From NCBI GenBank assembly GCA_044224705.1, contig JBGAJY010000002.1:1-64000 (forward strand): 64,000 nucleotides of DNA, given 5' to 3'. The notes under the pieces are model-generated. The model made no database searches, had not been told where the DNA came from, and saw only the letters and a list, made by a program, of their open reading frames with translations. Source of the stretch: M3007 sp044224705 (GTDB taxonomy: Bacteria > Bacteroidota > Bacteroidia > Chitinophagales > Saprospiraceae). The position numbers and the translations under genes are program-made. Numbering within the stretch: the stretch's first letter is position 1; each line of letters opens with the position of its first letter. Below are positions 1-8,432 of the stretch, piece by piece.

Positions 1-2
1 CC

Positions 3-737
3 CCGGGGCAGCCCGACTGGGCCGAACACACCCTGGCGGTTTTGGGCGATACCTACCTGGCGGTCCGCGCTTTTCAACAACGCGAGTACCTGCCCGCCCC
101 CTTGCTCCACGACCTGCAAACCTATCTCGGCCTCTCCGCTAAAAAAGAAGATGCATTGTCGGGAGGCGACCACGTAACCGACGCCTGGGCGGTGCTCGGA
201 CGGCGTGAAGAGCCCGTGGAAAACCAACTCACGGCGCGTCGCACCTGGCTGTTGGGCGGCCGTTCGGGCCGCTACGCCCTGCTGCTCGATTATGCTTTTG
301 GGTTGGCTGGCGCCCTTCAGCCCGGCTTTACCCCGGGCGGGCTGGTGGAAGGCGCCCTGGCTTTTTATCCCTCGGCATTCCCCCTGCGCGCCCTGGCTCC
401 GGACGACTTGAAATCTTTGTCGCGAAAAGTGGAAAAACTTCCGGGATTTACTGATATTCAATCTTTTGCAGATGCCTGGGCCGCTGCGCTGGGCGCCCAG
501 CCTTGGCTAAACCTTTTCCCGGCGGCTTTCCAGGCACTGACGCCCGTCGTACAAGGCGGGCGGTTCTTTCTCACGGATGCATCAGGCAGGAGCCTGCCCC
601 TGTCGGGCCTCGCCGGCGATGGCTGGAAGGTACTGGCGCTGAGCGGCGGACTGCCGGTGGGCGTGTTTGGCGAATGGGACGGCGCAGGATTTCGCGTACT
701 GAGCGTGGTGAGTGGCGGGAGAATTGTGGAGGTTTAG
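3..737 (+). CDS. Unknown protein, C-terminal part (gene enters from left edge)
   Basis: The reading frame is open from the first bases of the window to the stop at 735-737, so only the C-terminal ~244 residues are visible and the true start lies upstream. The visible part is rich in Leu, Ala and Gly, has no signal peptide or clear membrane segment, and ends in a region with alternating hydrophobic residues (GWKVLALSGGLPVGVFGEWD) that looks like beta strands. The end of the protein vaguely resembles the tail of Bacteroidota SWIM-zinc-finger-associated proteins, but no zinc ligands are visible here, so I make no functional call. Codon use matches the neighbouring genes. The next gene begins about 250 bp downstream. 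Confidence 0.6.
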   Translation, partial: PGQPDWAEHTLAVLGDTYLAVRAFQQREYLPAPLLHDLQTYLGLSAKKEDALSGGDHVTDAWAVLGRREEPVENQLTARRTWLLGGRSGRYALLLDYAFGLAGALQPGFTPGGLVEGALAFYPSAFPLRALAPDDLKSLSRKVEKLPGFTDIQSFADAWAAALGAQPWLNLFPAAFQALTPVVQGGRFFLTDASGRSLPLSGLAGDGWKVLALSGGLPVGVFGEWDGAGFRVLSVVSGGRIVEV

Positions 738-992
738 GGCATTTTCATCTCTTTTCATTTGTTCTTTGACGAGGGCAGTTTGTTCATTGCCCATTCCGTC
801 ATGAAATCGGGGGGGGGCATTTTGGGGGTGACGAAGTTCAATATTTGAATTCGATGAATGGAAACTCGTCTTCCAGTATCAGCCTCGCCCCCCCCTGCCG
901 AAAAGCCAGGGCAGGTTGCGTATTTTTGCGCCGAAGCAAGGCCGGACTCATCTGCCCGCCCGCCCGTTTTCCAACTTTTTAACGCAACATTC
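738..992. other. Intergenic gap with G9 run
   Basis: Non-coding stretch between the edge gene and the PhnA-like gene. It contains a run of nine G at about 809-817, a shorter G run just after, and a C-rich tract near 888-896. The only regulatory signal I can point to is the TATTTTTG box at 921-928, listed separately. Confidence 0.4.
921..928 (+). promoter_or_regulatory. Candidate -7 box (TATTTTTG)
   Basis: Matches the Bacteroidota -7 consensus TAnnTTTG exactly. It lies 64 bp before the ATG at 993 of the PhnA-like gene. No convincing TTTG -33 element is seen at the usual spacing, so this is a weak call from one box. Confidence 0.3.
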
Positions 993-1202
993 ATGGAAGT
1001 AAAAGACTCCAACGGCAATCTGCTCAGCGAGGGCGACTCCGTCACCGTGATCAAAGACCTCAAAGTACGCGGCTCCTCCTCCGTCATCAAACGCGGCACC
1101 AAAGTGAAAAACATCCGGCTCACCGACGATGAAGAAGAGGTGGAAGGTAAAGTCGACGGCAGCGTCATTGTGCTGAAAGCCTGTTTTTTGAAAAAAGCGT
1201 AA
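993..1202 (+). CDS. PhnA/YjdM-type small protein
   Basis: A 69-residue protein beginning MEVKDSNGNLLSEGDSV. It corresponds to the C-terminal domain of the PhnA/YjdM (alkylphosphonate utilization protein) family: V-D-S-N-G-x-L-L-x-x-G-D-S-V near the start, then KDLKVRGSSSVIKRGTKVKN and a closing strand with GSVIVLKACFLKK. The zinc-ribbon N-terminal domain of full-length YjdM is absent; stand-alone short versions are usual in Bacteroidota. Despite the family name, a role in phosphonate use is not established. The ATG at 993 is chosen because the family begins there; the in-frame upstream extension to 858 is Pro/Ser-rich and does not look coding. Confidence 0.85.
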   Translation: MEVKDSNGNLLSEGDSVTVIKDLKVRGSSSVIKRGTKVKNIRLTDDEEEVEGKVDGSVIVLKACFLKKA

Positions 1203-1203
1203 C

Positions 1204-1221
1204 GCCAACCTCCAGGTTGGC
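1204..1221. terminator. Short hairpin after PhnA-like gene
   Basis: GCCAACC and GGTTGGC form a perfect 7-bp stem around a 4-nt loop one base after the stop codon at 1202. There is no following T tract, so it may be a 3'-end stabiliser or weak terminator rather than a classical intrinsic terminator. Confidence 0.45.
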
Positions 1222-1306
1222 TTAAAGTATGAGTCTGCCCCGAAACCCCCTTCGCAGTTTCAGGACGGACTCAAAGGCAACTTATTCCGAACCAAACTGT
1301 TCAACC

Positions 1307-1783
1307 ATGAAAAATCTCAACGCCATCGGCCTCGACAGCAACGGCGCCAAAAAACTGGCCGAAAAACTCAACGAACTCCTGGCCAACTATTCCATCTTCT
1401 ACCAGAATACCCGCGGGTACCACTGGAACATTAAGGGGGAAAAATTCTTCGAACTGCACCTCAAATTCGAAGAACTCTACAACGACCTCCTGCTCAAGAT
1501 CGACGAAGTCGCAGAGCGCATCCTGACCCTCGGGCACGCGCCCAACCATAAATACTCCGATTACAAAAAGACCTCCGAAATCGTTGAAAGCAAGGAGGTG
1601 ACCGACGGCATGAAAGCCGTGGGCGATATCCTCAACTCCTTCAAAATCATCATCGGCCTGCAGCGCGAATTGCTCAACGACTCGGGCAAACTGGGCGACG
1701 AAGGCACCAACGCCCTCATGAGCGACTATATCCGCGCCCAGGAAAAACAGGTCTGGATGTACTCCGCATTTCTGAACAAATAA
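1307..1783 (+). CDS. dps: Dps-family DNA-binding ferritin-like protein
   Basis: A 158-residue four-helix-bundle protein of the Dps/miniferritin family, which oxidises and stores iron with hydrogen peroxide and often coats DNA in starvation or oxidative stress. The ferroxidase signature is visible: H39 in NTRGYHWNIKG, H51 in ELHLKFEELY, then D66/E67 in KIDEVAERILTLG, matching the inter-subunit site of Dps proteins. Length is normal for Dps (about 155-165). I use the ATG at 1307; the upstream in-frame TG start at 1229 would add 26 residues with no family counterpart. It is followed 5 bp later by a methyltransferase gene, so the two are probably co-transcribed. Confidence 0.93.
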   Translation: MKNLNAIGLDSNGAKKLAEKLNELLANYSIFYQNTRGYHWNIKGEKFFELHLKFEELYNDLLLKIDEVAERILTLGHAPNHKYSDYKKTSEIVESKEVTDGMKAVGDILNSFKIIIGLQRELLNDSGKLGDEGTNALMSDYIRAQEKQVWMYSAFLNK

Positions 1784-1788
1784 AAATA

Positions 1789-2694
1789 ATGACCGAAATA
1801 CACCAGCGCGGCCACTCCGAAGAGTACTTCACCGAAGGCCGCAACCATTGGTACAACGCCGACTTCCTCGACCTCATGGCCAAACGATGGGCCTTGCACC
1901 GATATTCCTCCCTGCTGGATATCGGATCGGGATTGTGCCACTGGAGCAAACTGCTGGTGCATTACCTGCAGCCCGGCGCCCATATCGTAGCCCTCGACAG
2001 CGACCCGAAATGGTCGAAAGGCAGCCCGGAACTCACCGATTATTTTGAACAAACCGGCGCCGGAATCGAGTTCAAAAAAGGCACCGCCTACCGCCTGCCT
2101 TTTCCCGACAACAGCTTCGACGTGGTCACCTGCCAGACCCTCCTGATCCACCTCCAGCACCCCGAAAAAGCCCTCATGGAAATGAAACGGGTGGTGAAAG
2201 AGGACGGCATCGTCATCTGTTCCGAACCCAACAACCGCATCCAGGCCATCATCCAGGACTCCAGCAACCACGAAGACGGCATCAAAAGGGTGCTCGACCG
2301 CGTGAAGGACAGCCTCGTTTACGAAAAAAACAAACTGCACCGCGACGACGGCAACAACTCGTTCGGCGACCTGCTCACCGGTACCATGAACCGGCTGGGC
2401 TTCAGGGATCTGCAATCCTACCTGAACGACAAACTGATCAGCATTTACCCGCCCTACGACACCCCGGAACAACAGGCGGCGATCAATATGTACCTCAGCT
2501 GGGGGCTCTCCGTCGCCGACCGGAATGCGTTTGAAAAAAACTACCGGGAGGCGATCTCAGGCCCCGGGTACCTGCATTTTCTCGAGGAATTTCAGCCCGT
2601 TTTTCACGACGACAAATTGCTCGAAGACCTGAAAAACCAGACCTATACCAACAGCGGCGCATCCCTGTTGTACCTCATTTCGGGAAAAAAATAA
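1789..2694 (+). CDS. Class I SAM-dependent methyltransferase
   Basis: A 301-residue protein with a Rossmann methyltransferase core. Motif I is LLDIGSGLCHWSKLL (about residues 43-57), the acidic end of strand 2 is IVALDSDPKW, and the motif II/post-II region reads NSFDVVTCQTLLIHLQHPEKAL, followed by VVKEDGIVICSEPNN, the usual strand 5 of methyltransferase type 11/25 domains. A C-terminal extension of about 110 residues without an obvious domain may define the substrate, which I cannot predict. It starts 5 bp after the dps stop, so it likely shares its transcript. The ATG at 1789 is the natural start. Confidence 0.88.
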   Translation: MTEIHQRGHSEEYFTEGRNHWYNADFLDLMAKRWALHRYSSLLDIGSGLCHWSKLLVHYLQPGAHIVALDSDPKWSKGSPELTDYFEQTGAGIEFKKGTAYRLPFPDNSFDVVTCQTLLIHLQHPEKALMEMKRVVKEDGIVICSEPNNRIQAIIQDSSNHEDGIKRVLDRVKDSLVYEKNKLHRDDGNNSFGDLLTGTMNRLGFRDLQSYLNDKLISIYPPYDTPEQQAAINMYLSWGLSVADRNAFEKNYREAISGPGYLHFLEEFQPVFHDDKLLEDLKNQTYTNSGASLLYLISGKK

Positions 2695-2722
2695 CCCGCT
2701 ATCACCCTCCTACCCGTTATAC

Positions 2723-3085
2723 ATGAAAACTCCCCTGCTCATCCTCGTGGCCGGCCCCTACCGGTCCGGCACCAACGACCAACCCGAACGCATCGCCGCC
2801 AATGTGGATCACATGAACCGGGTGGCGCTCGACCTTTATCGACTCGGCCATTTGCCGGTTCTCGGCGAATGGTTCGCCCTGCCCTTGATCGAAACGGCCG
2901 GCTCCACGCATACGGGCGACGATATTTTTAACGAAATGTTCCACCGGGTGGCCATCCGTTTGCTCGACAAAGTGGACGCCGTTTTGCGCATCGGCGGGCC
3001 CTCGCAGGGCGCCGACGAAATGATCCGTATCGGCAAGGAAAAAGGAAAACTGGCCTTTTTTTCCATGGACGACATTCCGCAATGA
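2723..3085 (+). CDS. DUF4406-type nucleoside-deoxyribosyltransferase-like protein
   Basis: A 120-residue protein beginning MKTPLLILVAGPYRSG. The opening strand followed by AGPYR-S, the helix with NVDHMNRVALDLYRLGHLPVLGEW, the VDAVLRIGGPSQGADEMI segment and the final strand KLAFFSMDD are the layout of DUF4406 proteins, which are related in fold to nucleoside 2-deoxyribosyltransferases. Whether it has nucleoside-hydrolase or transferase activity is unknown. Its stop overlaps the next start by four bases (ATGA at 3082-3085), so it is translationally coupled to the lipoprotein gene downstream. Confidence 0.75.
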   Translation: MKTPLLILVAGPYRSGTNDQPERIAANVDHMNRVALDLYRLGHLPVLGEWFALPLIETAGSTHTGDDIFNEMFHRVAIRLLDKVDAVLRIGGPSQGADEMIRIGKEKGKLAFFSMDDIPQ

Positions 3086-4059
3086 AATACACGATCCTGA
3101 TTTCTATGTCCCTGCTTTCCCTGCTTTTCGGCTGCCGCAGCAAAAAAACGCCCGAGGCGGCCCGGGCATGGCCGCGATTCCCCGAAACCGACCAACCCGA
3201 CTTGCGCATCGAGCCCATCGCGCTCGACAGCGAGTACACGATGTGGTCGTTTTATATCCCTGATAACAAAAAAGAGGTCTATGTGCTGGCATTCCGGCCC
3301 AGGGTGAGCAACCCGCGAACGCCTTACGAACAACGGGAATCGGATTGCCGGATCTTTTGCCTCGACACCCAGGGGAAGATCCAGAAACGGCTCGATTTTA
3401 AAAACACGGATTTGATGTCCGGCGCCTCTTTCGGCGTATTGGAAGGCGAACTGCTGGTGATGTTGTATCAAAACTTCCTCGTGCTCGACCCCGAAAAATT
3501 TGCCTTCCGGGAAAAAATCCCCATCTACGACGACAAATTTTTCCCGACCAAACTGAAACTCGAAGAGATGACCTTCGACGAGCTGCGCGACAATTACGCC
3601 ATAGCGTTCAACGCCCAGCTCGAGCATTGTTCAGGCTGCCGCTGGCTCGACTGGACGCCCGGCGGAGCCTATTTCGTGCTGGCCAAAGACGCCAAGGGCA
3701 AACGCTCCGCCTGGGCGCCGTTCACCTATACGGATGAAGACATCGACCCGCTGAAAGCCCGATTTCCGGCAGTCAGCGTGGCGCTGCCGCAGCAGCCCGA
3801 GGGTTTTGTGAACGACGGCGCGGCATCACTGCATGCGGTGGAATACCTCTCCGGCGGCACGCAACTCGATTATCCGAACTATAAAAGCCGCCTTATACAA
3901 CAGTACGAACTGACCTTGGGCGACAAAAAGGCGCATTTCTCCACCACCGACCGCGACCGGCATGCCCTGAACCTGGGCTTTGCAGATAATTTACAACTGA
4001 CGACAGCCGATGGCGCGGCGTGGGTGAGCTATGAGGGTGCGCTGTACCGGATGCAATAA
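3082..4059 (+). CDS. Hypothetical lipoprotein
   Basis: A 325-residue protein with a type II signal peptide: a hydrophobic stretch and the lipobox SLLFGC, with the lipidated cysteine at residue 18. The mature part shows repeated short beta-strand motifs (VYVLAFRP, GELLVMLYQNFLVLDPE), suggesting a beta-rich or propeller-like periplasmic protein, but I recognise no family. A CSGCRW motif near residue 180 could be a disulphide or metal site. The start overlaps the stop of the DUF4406 gene by four bases. Likely anchored in the envelope; function unknown. Confidence 0.75.
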   Translation: MKYTILISMSLLSLLFGCRSKKTPEAARAWPRFPETDQPDLRIEPIALDSEYTMWSFYIPDNKKEVYVLAFRPRVSNPRTPYEQRESDCRIFCLDTQGKIQKRLDFKNTDLMSGASFGVLEGELLVMLYQNFLVLDPEKFAFREKIPIYDDKFFPTKLKLEEMTFDELRDNYAIAFNAQLEHCSGCRWLDWTPGGAYFVLAKDAKGKRSAWAPFTYTDEDIDPLKARFPAVSVALPQQPEGFVNDGAASLHAVEYLSGGTQLDYPNYKSRLIQQYELTLGDKKAHFSTTDRDRHALNLGFADNLQLTTADGAAWVSYEGALYRMQ

Positions 4060-4216
4060 CGTGATCGAAAGCAACCATTCCTAAAACGACCACTTGCCGG
4101 GTTGATATATTTTACCCATTTTTGAAAGGAAAAACTTCGCATGCACCACATCTCGACTCATCAATCAACATGAAAGTGGACATTGTTGGGACCGGTTTTT
4201 GGACAAGTATTTTTAA

Positions 4217-4927
4217 TCAAAAAAACATCCCGGCCACCGCCCCGGCCAGCAGCCAGCTGTCGAAGCGATCCAGCACACCGCCGTGGCCCGGAATGAGCCC
4301 GCTGAAATCTTTCACCCCGTGCCGGCGCTTGTAGAACGATGCCAGCCAGTCGCCCGCCAGGGCCGCCGCGCACAGCCATAAACCAGTCCATAACGCTGCG
4401 ATCAGGGACAATCCCGCCCAGTCCCGCGTCAGCGCGGCAGTAAGCAGTCCCGCCAGGGCGCCGCCGGCCAGGCCTTCCACGGTTTTATTCGGGCTGATGA
4501 CCGGAAACAACTTCAGGCGCCCCAGCAATTGCCCGAAAATCTGGCAAAAACCGTCGAAACTGAATACCACGAGAAAAGTGTACAGCAGCTGTTGACTGTC
4601 GAAAGAATGCGCCATTCGCATGAATCCTGCTGCCGACAGGCCAAAAATCAGGGCGGTCCAGTTGTACAAACGTCGTGGTTGCAGCTTCACGCGGGCTACT
4701 TTCACCAGTTCCCAGGCCCCACCCACGATAATCGCCAGTGCCAACAACCCGAACCAGGATAATGCATAGAGCATGACAGCGATCAGCCCGACAACGATGA
4801 GCAGGTAGACGAACAGTTTTAACCAGCGGGCGCGGCGCACATCGGCCGCTTTGCCCCGGCAGGCCAGCGCCGTACCGATTGCCCCGAGGACAAAATAGCC
4901 GGCGACAAACAGAAAGACGGGATGCAT
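4217..4927 (-). CDS. CdsA-like phosphatidate cytidylyltransferase family membrane protein
   Basis: A 236-residue polytopic membrane protein with about six to seven hydrophobic segments. It carries the CdsA signature: SPNKTVEGLAGG around residue 140, then AGDWLASFYKRRHGVKD, and the tail LIPGHGGVLDRFDS; the S-x-x-K-T-x-E-G and K-R-x-x-x-K-D-x-x-x-x-x-P-G-H-G-G-x-x-D-R-x-D elements are those that bind CTP and magnesium. It is shorter than typical CdsA (about 270-285) and may act on phosphatidate or a related lipid phosphate. The ATG at 4927 overlaps the TGA of the upstream CDP-alcohol phosphatidyltransferase gene by one base (TGATG), so the two are coupled. Confidence 0.85.
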   Translation of the reverse strand: MHPVFLFVAGYFVLGAIGTALACRGKAADVRRARWLKLFVYLLIVVGLIAVMLYALSWFGLLALAIIVGGAWELVKVARVKLQPRRLYNWTALIFGLSAAGFMRMAHSFDSQQLLYTFLVVFSFDGFCQIFGQLLGRLKLFPVISPNKTVEGLAGGALAGLLTAALTRDWAGLSLIAALWTGLWLCAAALAGDWLASFYKRRHGVKDFSGLIPGHGGVLDRFDSWLLAGAVAGMFF

Positions 4928-5508
4928 CACCAGTTGTTTTTTAACACCCAATACAAACCTTTCACGTCCGAACGGCGTTCGCGGAGCCGCAACAGCACTA
5001 TGATCTCTTCGATCTTGGCCAGGCAGCCGAAGCTGATCATAAGAAAGTAAAACCACTCCACATTGCCGAAGGCCAGCAGCCAGAGCAAAAAGCCGCCCTG
5101 CAGGTAGCCGGTGATTTTGCAACTGTACAAATGCAAGCCGATAATGCCCCCAAAACGCGCAAATACAGTACTCAGACTGGCGAGATACAAAGCGCCAAAA
5201 ATGGACAGACCAATTTTGTGCTCCACGACAAAGGTCCATTCGAATTGGAAAATGCCGCCGTAAGCCAGGATATAACTGCCCACATCAGCCCAGGAATCGA
5301 GCCGCGCGCCGATTCGGGTTTGCTGATTGAAGTTACGGGCAATAAACCCGTCGAGGATATCGGTGAACAGGCTGAACGCCAGCATTCCGGCAAACACCGG
5401 CCGGTTGCCTGCCCAGAGGAACCACGCGATCACCGGAAAAACGAGAATTCGGTACAAGGACAGAATATTGGGAATGGTCCAGAAACGTTCGGCGGGGACA
5501 GTGTTCAT
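4927..5508 (-). CDS. CDP-alcohol phosphatidyltransferase family protein
   Basis: A 193-residue membrane protein that transfers a phospho-lipid head group from or to a CDP-activated alcohol. The complete family signature is present: D50-x2-D53-G54-x2-A57-R58-x8-G67-x3-D71-x3-D75, in FTDILDGFIARNFNQQ and GARLDSWADV. Five or so hydrophobic helices follow. The exact acceptor (glycerol-3-phosphate, inositol, or other) cannot be told from sequence alone. It is translationally coupled to the CdsA-like gene downstream and diverges from a phytol/dolichol-kinase-like gene, pointing to a lipid-biosynthesis island. Confidence 0.88.
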   Translation of the reverse strand: MNTVPAERFWTIPNILSLYRILVFPVIAWFLWAGNRPVFAGMLAFSLFTDILDGFIARNFNQQTRIGARLDSWADVGSYILAYGGIFQFEWTFVVEHKIGLSIFGALYLASLSTVFARFGGIIGLHLYSCKITGYLQGGFLLWLLAFGNVEWFYFLMISFGCLAKIEEIIVLLRLRERRSDVKGLYWVLKNNW

Positions 5509-5574
5509 GGAGAAAAGTTGTGGTGGTGCGAAAGTGAAGTCAGCGTAAATTTAGGGGAATAAATTCCTGACCGA

Positions 5575-6210
5575 ATGTCCCCTCAAATCTGGAATGCCGT
5601 ATGGCTCGCCCTGGTTTTTTTGATCCTTTTCGGCGGGGCCGAATTACTGCACCGCAGCATAGGAGTGCCCAGTGAATGGTCGCGCAAGTTTCTGCACGTG
5701 AGCGGCGGCCTGTTGTCGCTCGTCATGCCAAAGTTATTCGACGATCCCTGGATCGTATTTGCCCTCGCCGCCGCATTTTTTCTGCTGCTCTGGAGCAGCC
5801 GGAAACTCGGCTTGCTGGACTCCGTGCACCGGGTCGACCGGCCTTCCGAGGGCAGCTTGTTGTTCCCCGTCCCGATTCTGATCTGTTTTTGGCTGGCTTG
5901 GCACCAAGAAGATCCGCGTTTGTTCTACCTGCCCGTGCTCATTTTGACCCTGGCCGATCCGGCGGCGGCATTTACCGGAACCTTTTGGCGCTGGCGGCCA
6001 TACCGGGTGGGCAGCAGCTGGAAAACGCTGGGCGGCTCGCTGGCCTTCGCTGCGGTAGCCTTCGGGCTGGCGCTTTGGTTTATGCCCGAAGCGCCCTGGA
6101 AAGCCCTGTTGTTGACCATTTTTGTCACTATAACGGAGGCCTTCAGCGGGCGGGGTTGGGACAATTTGAGCGTACCTTTGGCCGCAGCGGGGGTTTTATC
6201 TGCGTTATAA
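5575..6210 (+). CDS. Phytol/dolichol-kinase-like CTP-dependent lipid kinase
   Basis: A 211-residue polytopic membrane protein. The motif RKFLHVSGG (residues 37-45), the loop VHRVDRPSEGSLLFPV, the helix LTLADPAAAFTG, the GSSWKTLGGS element and the terminal SGRGWDNLSVPLAA are hallmarks of the phytol kinase/dolichol kinase (VTE5/SEC59) family, which phosphorylates isoprenoid alcohols with CTP and is related to CdsA. The natural alcohol here is unknown; farnesol, geranylgeraniol or another polyprenol are options. It is divergently transcribed from the CDP-alcohol phosphatidyltransferase with a 66-bp gap. Confidence 0.8.
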   Translation: MSPQIWNAVWLALVFLILFGGAELLHRSIGVPSEWSRKFLHVSGGLLSLVMPKLFDDPWIVFALAAAFFLLLWSSRKLGLLDSVHRVDRPSEGSLLFPVPILICFWLAWHQEDPRLFYLPVLILTLADPAAAFTGTFWRWRPYRVGSSWKTLGGSLAFAAVAFGLALWFMPEAPWKALLLTIFVTITEAFSGRGWDNLSVPLAAAGVLSAL

Positions 6211-6357
6211 TTTTGAGCATATTACCTGGCGGGATTACTAATATATTCTCTTCCATTGGGCAGCATTTTCCGAAGTACCCGCATCTTGAAAAGAGCGTAT
6301 CTTCGGGGACACCCCGCGAAGCCGGCCCTTTGGACAACAAGCGATCCCTAATCCGTT

Positions 6358-6909
6358 TTGACCGAAACAGAACTCATCCAAGGCTGTCTGCGCGGGTCGG
6401 CGCAGTGCCAGCGTCAGTTGTACGAGCAATTCGCCGGCAAAATGTACGCCGTGTGTCTGCGCTATGCGCGGTCACCATCGGATGCGGCAGACATTTTGCA
6501 GGAGGGGTTCGTCAAAGTGTTCACGAAACTGGGCCAGTTCCAGTTTCAGGGCTCTTTTGAAGGCTGGATCCGCCGGATTATGGTCAATACCGCCCTGCGC
6601 ACTTATCAGCGCCAGCGTTTTGACCACGAATCGTCGGGTTACGAACGGCTGCCCGAGCATCCGGTAGACCCCGACGCCTTGTCGAGCCTTTCGGAAGCCG
6701 AGCTACTCCGGCTCATCGCCCGGCTCCCCGACGGCTACCGCGTAGTGTTCAACCTCGTCGCCATCGAAGGTTTTTCACACGCCGAAGCCGCCGATATGCT
6801 CAATATCCAGGAAAGCACTTCGCGCTCCCAACTGACCAAAGCGCGGCGCTGGCTGGTAGAACAACTGGAAAAAATACAACACGTGCCGAAACCGGCATCC
6901 GAATACTAA
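6358..6909 (+). CDS. ECF-type RNA polymerase sigma factor
   Basis: A 183-residue sigma-70 family ECF factor. Region 2 is visible as LYEQFAGKMYAVCLRYARSP with DAADILQEGFVKVF and GSFEGWIRRIMVNTAL; region 4 as LPDGYRVVFNLVAIEGFSHA and the recognition helix ESTSRSQLTKARRWL. The start is the TTG at 6358; an in-frame stop just upstream leaves no earlier start and the sequence matches the family from residue 1. It is followed 42 bp later by a single-pass protein with a C-terminal barrel domain that is probably its anti-sigma/regulatory partner. Confidence 0.9.
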   Translation: MTETELIQGCLRGSAQCQRQLYEQFAGKMYAVCLRYARSPSDAADILQEGFVKVFTKLGQFQFQGSFEGWIRRIMVNTALRTYQRQRFDHESSGYERLPEHPVDPDALSSLSEAELLRLIARLPDGYRVVFNLVAIEGFSHAEAADMLNIQESTSRSQLTKARRWLVEQLEKIQHVPKPASEY

Positions 6910-6951
6910 ACACAAAAACTACTCCCGGCTTCTGCCGCTTTTTTGAATACA

Positions 6952-8358
6952 ATGCTTCAACAACCTGACATAGACGAACTGCTCCGGTCACGCCTGCAGG
7001 GCGCCGAAGTGGCTCCGCCGGCCTTCGTCTGGCCCAACGTCGAACGCGCCCTGCGCCGCCGCCGGAGGCGTTTCGTGTTCTGGATATTCGCCGCCGGGCT
7101 CTGCGGTACGGCTGCACTGGCCTGTTGGTTCTGGACGCGCCCCCAAGATGAAATAGCCTCCATTTCCACCGGCAGCACTACGGCAACTATCCGGAATCAT
7201 GCCCCCCTCATGGAGCCCGCCAACGAAATCACGGCAACCGAACCGGCCGGCATGGATGCCAACCAAGCCCCGCTGACCCCTGCTTCAGCCCGTACCCAAT
7301 CTCCCGAAAACCCGAAGCCTGAGCCTGTCGCGCCCGCCCTTTCTGCGCCCCGCCCCTCGCAAGTGCAAGGGCGGAACGGTTTTGCGCAAGGCGTCCGCCC
7401 CAACAGTCGCACTGCCGCAGTGCCTGTTGCACCCGCACTTCACAGTCCGACAGCCGAGCAGGTTGTTAAAACCGACATTGCGGCGGCTGAACAACGCAGA
7501 CCGCAAGACCTGGCCCTGCTCAGCAGCCACCGTATCCCAAACCTGAATTTCACGCAGAAAACCGACGCCTCAAAATTCCTGATCACTCCGCCGCCGGCCA
7601 AAAAGCGCAAAATCCGGAAAAACTGCTACGACTTTGAAAAGCACTCCAGCGTGTGGCTGATCGACGCCTATGCGGGCCCTTCCTCCGCCCGCAAAACCCT
7701 GCGCACCGACGCCGACAACGAGCCTTACCTCAACCGCCGGCTCGATACGGAACACCACGACTGGGCCTTCAACGCGGGGGTCCGGGCCAGCTGGCTCTTC
7801 GACAAACATTTCCTGCTGCGCACGGGCGTGCATTACGACCAGTTCACCGAAGTATTTGAATACGTGGACCCGAGTTATATCCAAACCATCGTGCAATACA
7901 CCACGGTGGTCGTGAACGGCCAGCCCGTTACCGTAGCCGATACCCTCGAAAGCACCTTCGGGGCGAATTATATCAAAACCTACAACCGTTTCGGCCTGCT
8001 CGACATCCCGTTGCTTGCCGGCGTGGAATGGCGGCAGGGCAACGGCGGCATCTCGTTCAATGCCGGCGCCACGCTGAACGTGCTGTTCTGGAAACGCGGC
8101 GACATCATCGCCCCCGGCGCCGACGTGCCCGTTACATTCACGCCCGGAAAGCAAGGGCTCGAGGTGTACCGCCCCCGCGTGGGCCTGAGCCTGAGCGGCA
8201 GCGCACAGTTTTTTTACCATCTGCGCCCCAAACTGCGGGTGTTTGCCGAACCTTATTACCGTCACATTCTGCAACCTGTAAACCAGTCGGGCCACCCGGT
8301 GGAACAACGGTACGGCATCGGCGGCATCCGGTTCGGCCTGACGCGCATCATCGACTGA
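6952..8358 (+). CDS. Anti-sigma-like membrane protein with C-terminal outer-membrane beta-barrel domain
   Basis: A 468-residue protein of three parts. Residues 1-33 are cytoplasmic, short and Arg-rich (PNVERALRRRRRR). One transmembrane helix follows at about 37-55 (FVFWIFAAGLCGTAALACWF). A long Pro/Thr/Ala-rich linker runs to about residue 190. The C-terminal ~250 residues alternate polar and hydrophobic residues (SVWLIDAYAGPSSARKTL, FNAGVRASWLFDKHFLLRTG, GIGGIRFGLTRIID), typical of PorT-like outer-membrane barrels. It lies directly behind the ECF sigma gene, a common Bacteroidota pairing in which the protein sequesters the sigma factor. I use the ATG at 6952; a TTG at 6943 is possible. Confidence 0.78.
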   Translation: MLQQPDIDELLRSRLQGAEVAPPAFVWPNVERALRRRRRRFVFWIFAAGLCGTAALACWFWTRPQDEIASISTGSTTATIRNHAPLMEPANEITATEPAGMDANQAPLTPASARTQSPENPKPEPVAPALSAPRPSQVQGRNGFAQGVRPNSRTAAVPVAPALHSPTAEQVVKTDIAAAEQRRPQDLALLSSHRIPNLNFTQKTDASKFLITPPPAKKRKIRKNCYDFEKHSSVWLIDAYAGPSSARKTLRTDADNEPYLNRRLDTEHHDWAFNAGVRASWLFDKHFLLRTGVHYDQFTEVFEYVDPSYIQTIVQYTTVVVNGQPVTVADTLESTFGANYIKTYNRFGLLDIPLLAGVEWRQGNGGISFNAGATLNVLFWKRGDIIAPGADVPVTFTPGKQGLEVYRPRVGLSLSGSAQFFYHLRPKLRVFAEPYYRHILQPVNQSGHPVEQRYGIGGIRFGLTRIID

Positions 8359-8408
8359 AACCAATGAAACCGGGTACAATTACTTGATCATCAAAGTATT
8401 GAACCCCG

Positions 8409-8432
8409 GTTTGTCTGATTATTCTGACAAAC
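8409..8432. promoter_or_regulatory. Inverted repeat GTTTGTC-N10-GACAAAC
   Basis: Perfect 7-bp arms around a 10-bp spacer, 50 bp after the barrel-protein stop and about 110 bp before the next lipoprotein start. It has no T tract, so it could be a transcriptional operator or a weak 3'-end hairpin. Confidence 0.35.

Noticed and set aside
809..817. G9 run as phase-variation tract
   Set aside because: It lies in non-coding DNA well upstream of the next start and away from the predicted promoter box, so no switching effect is apparent.
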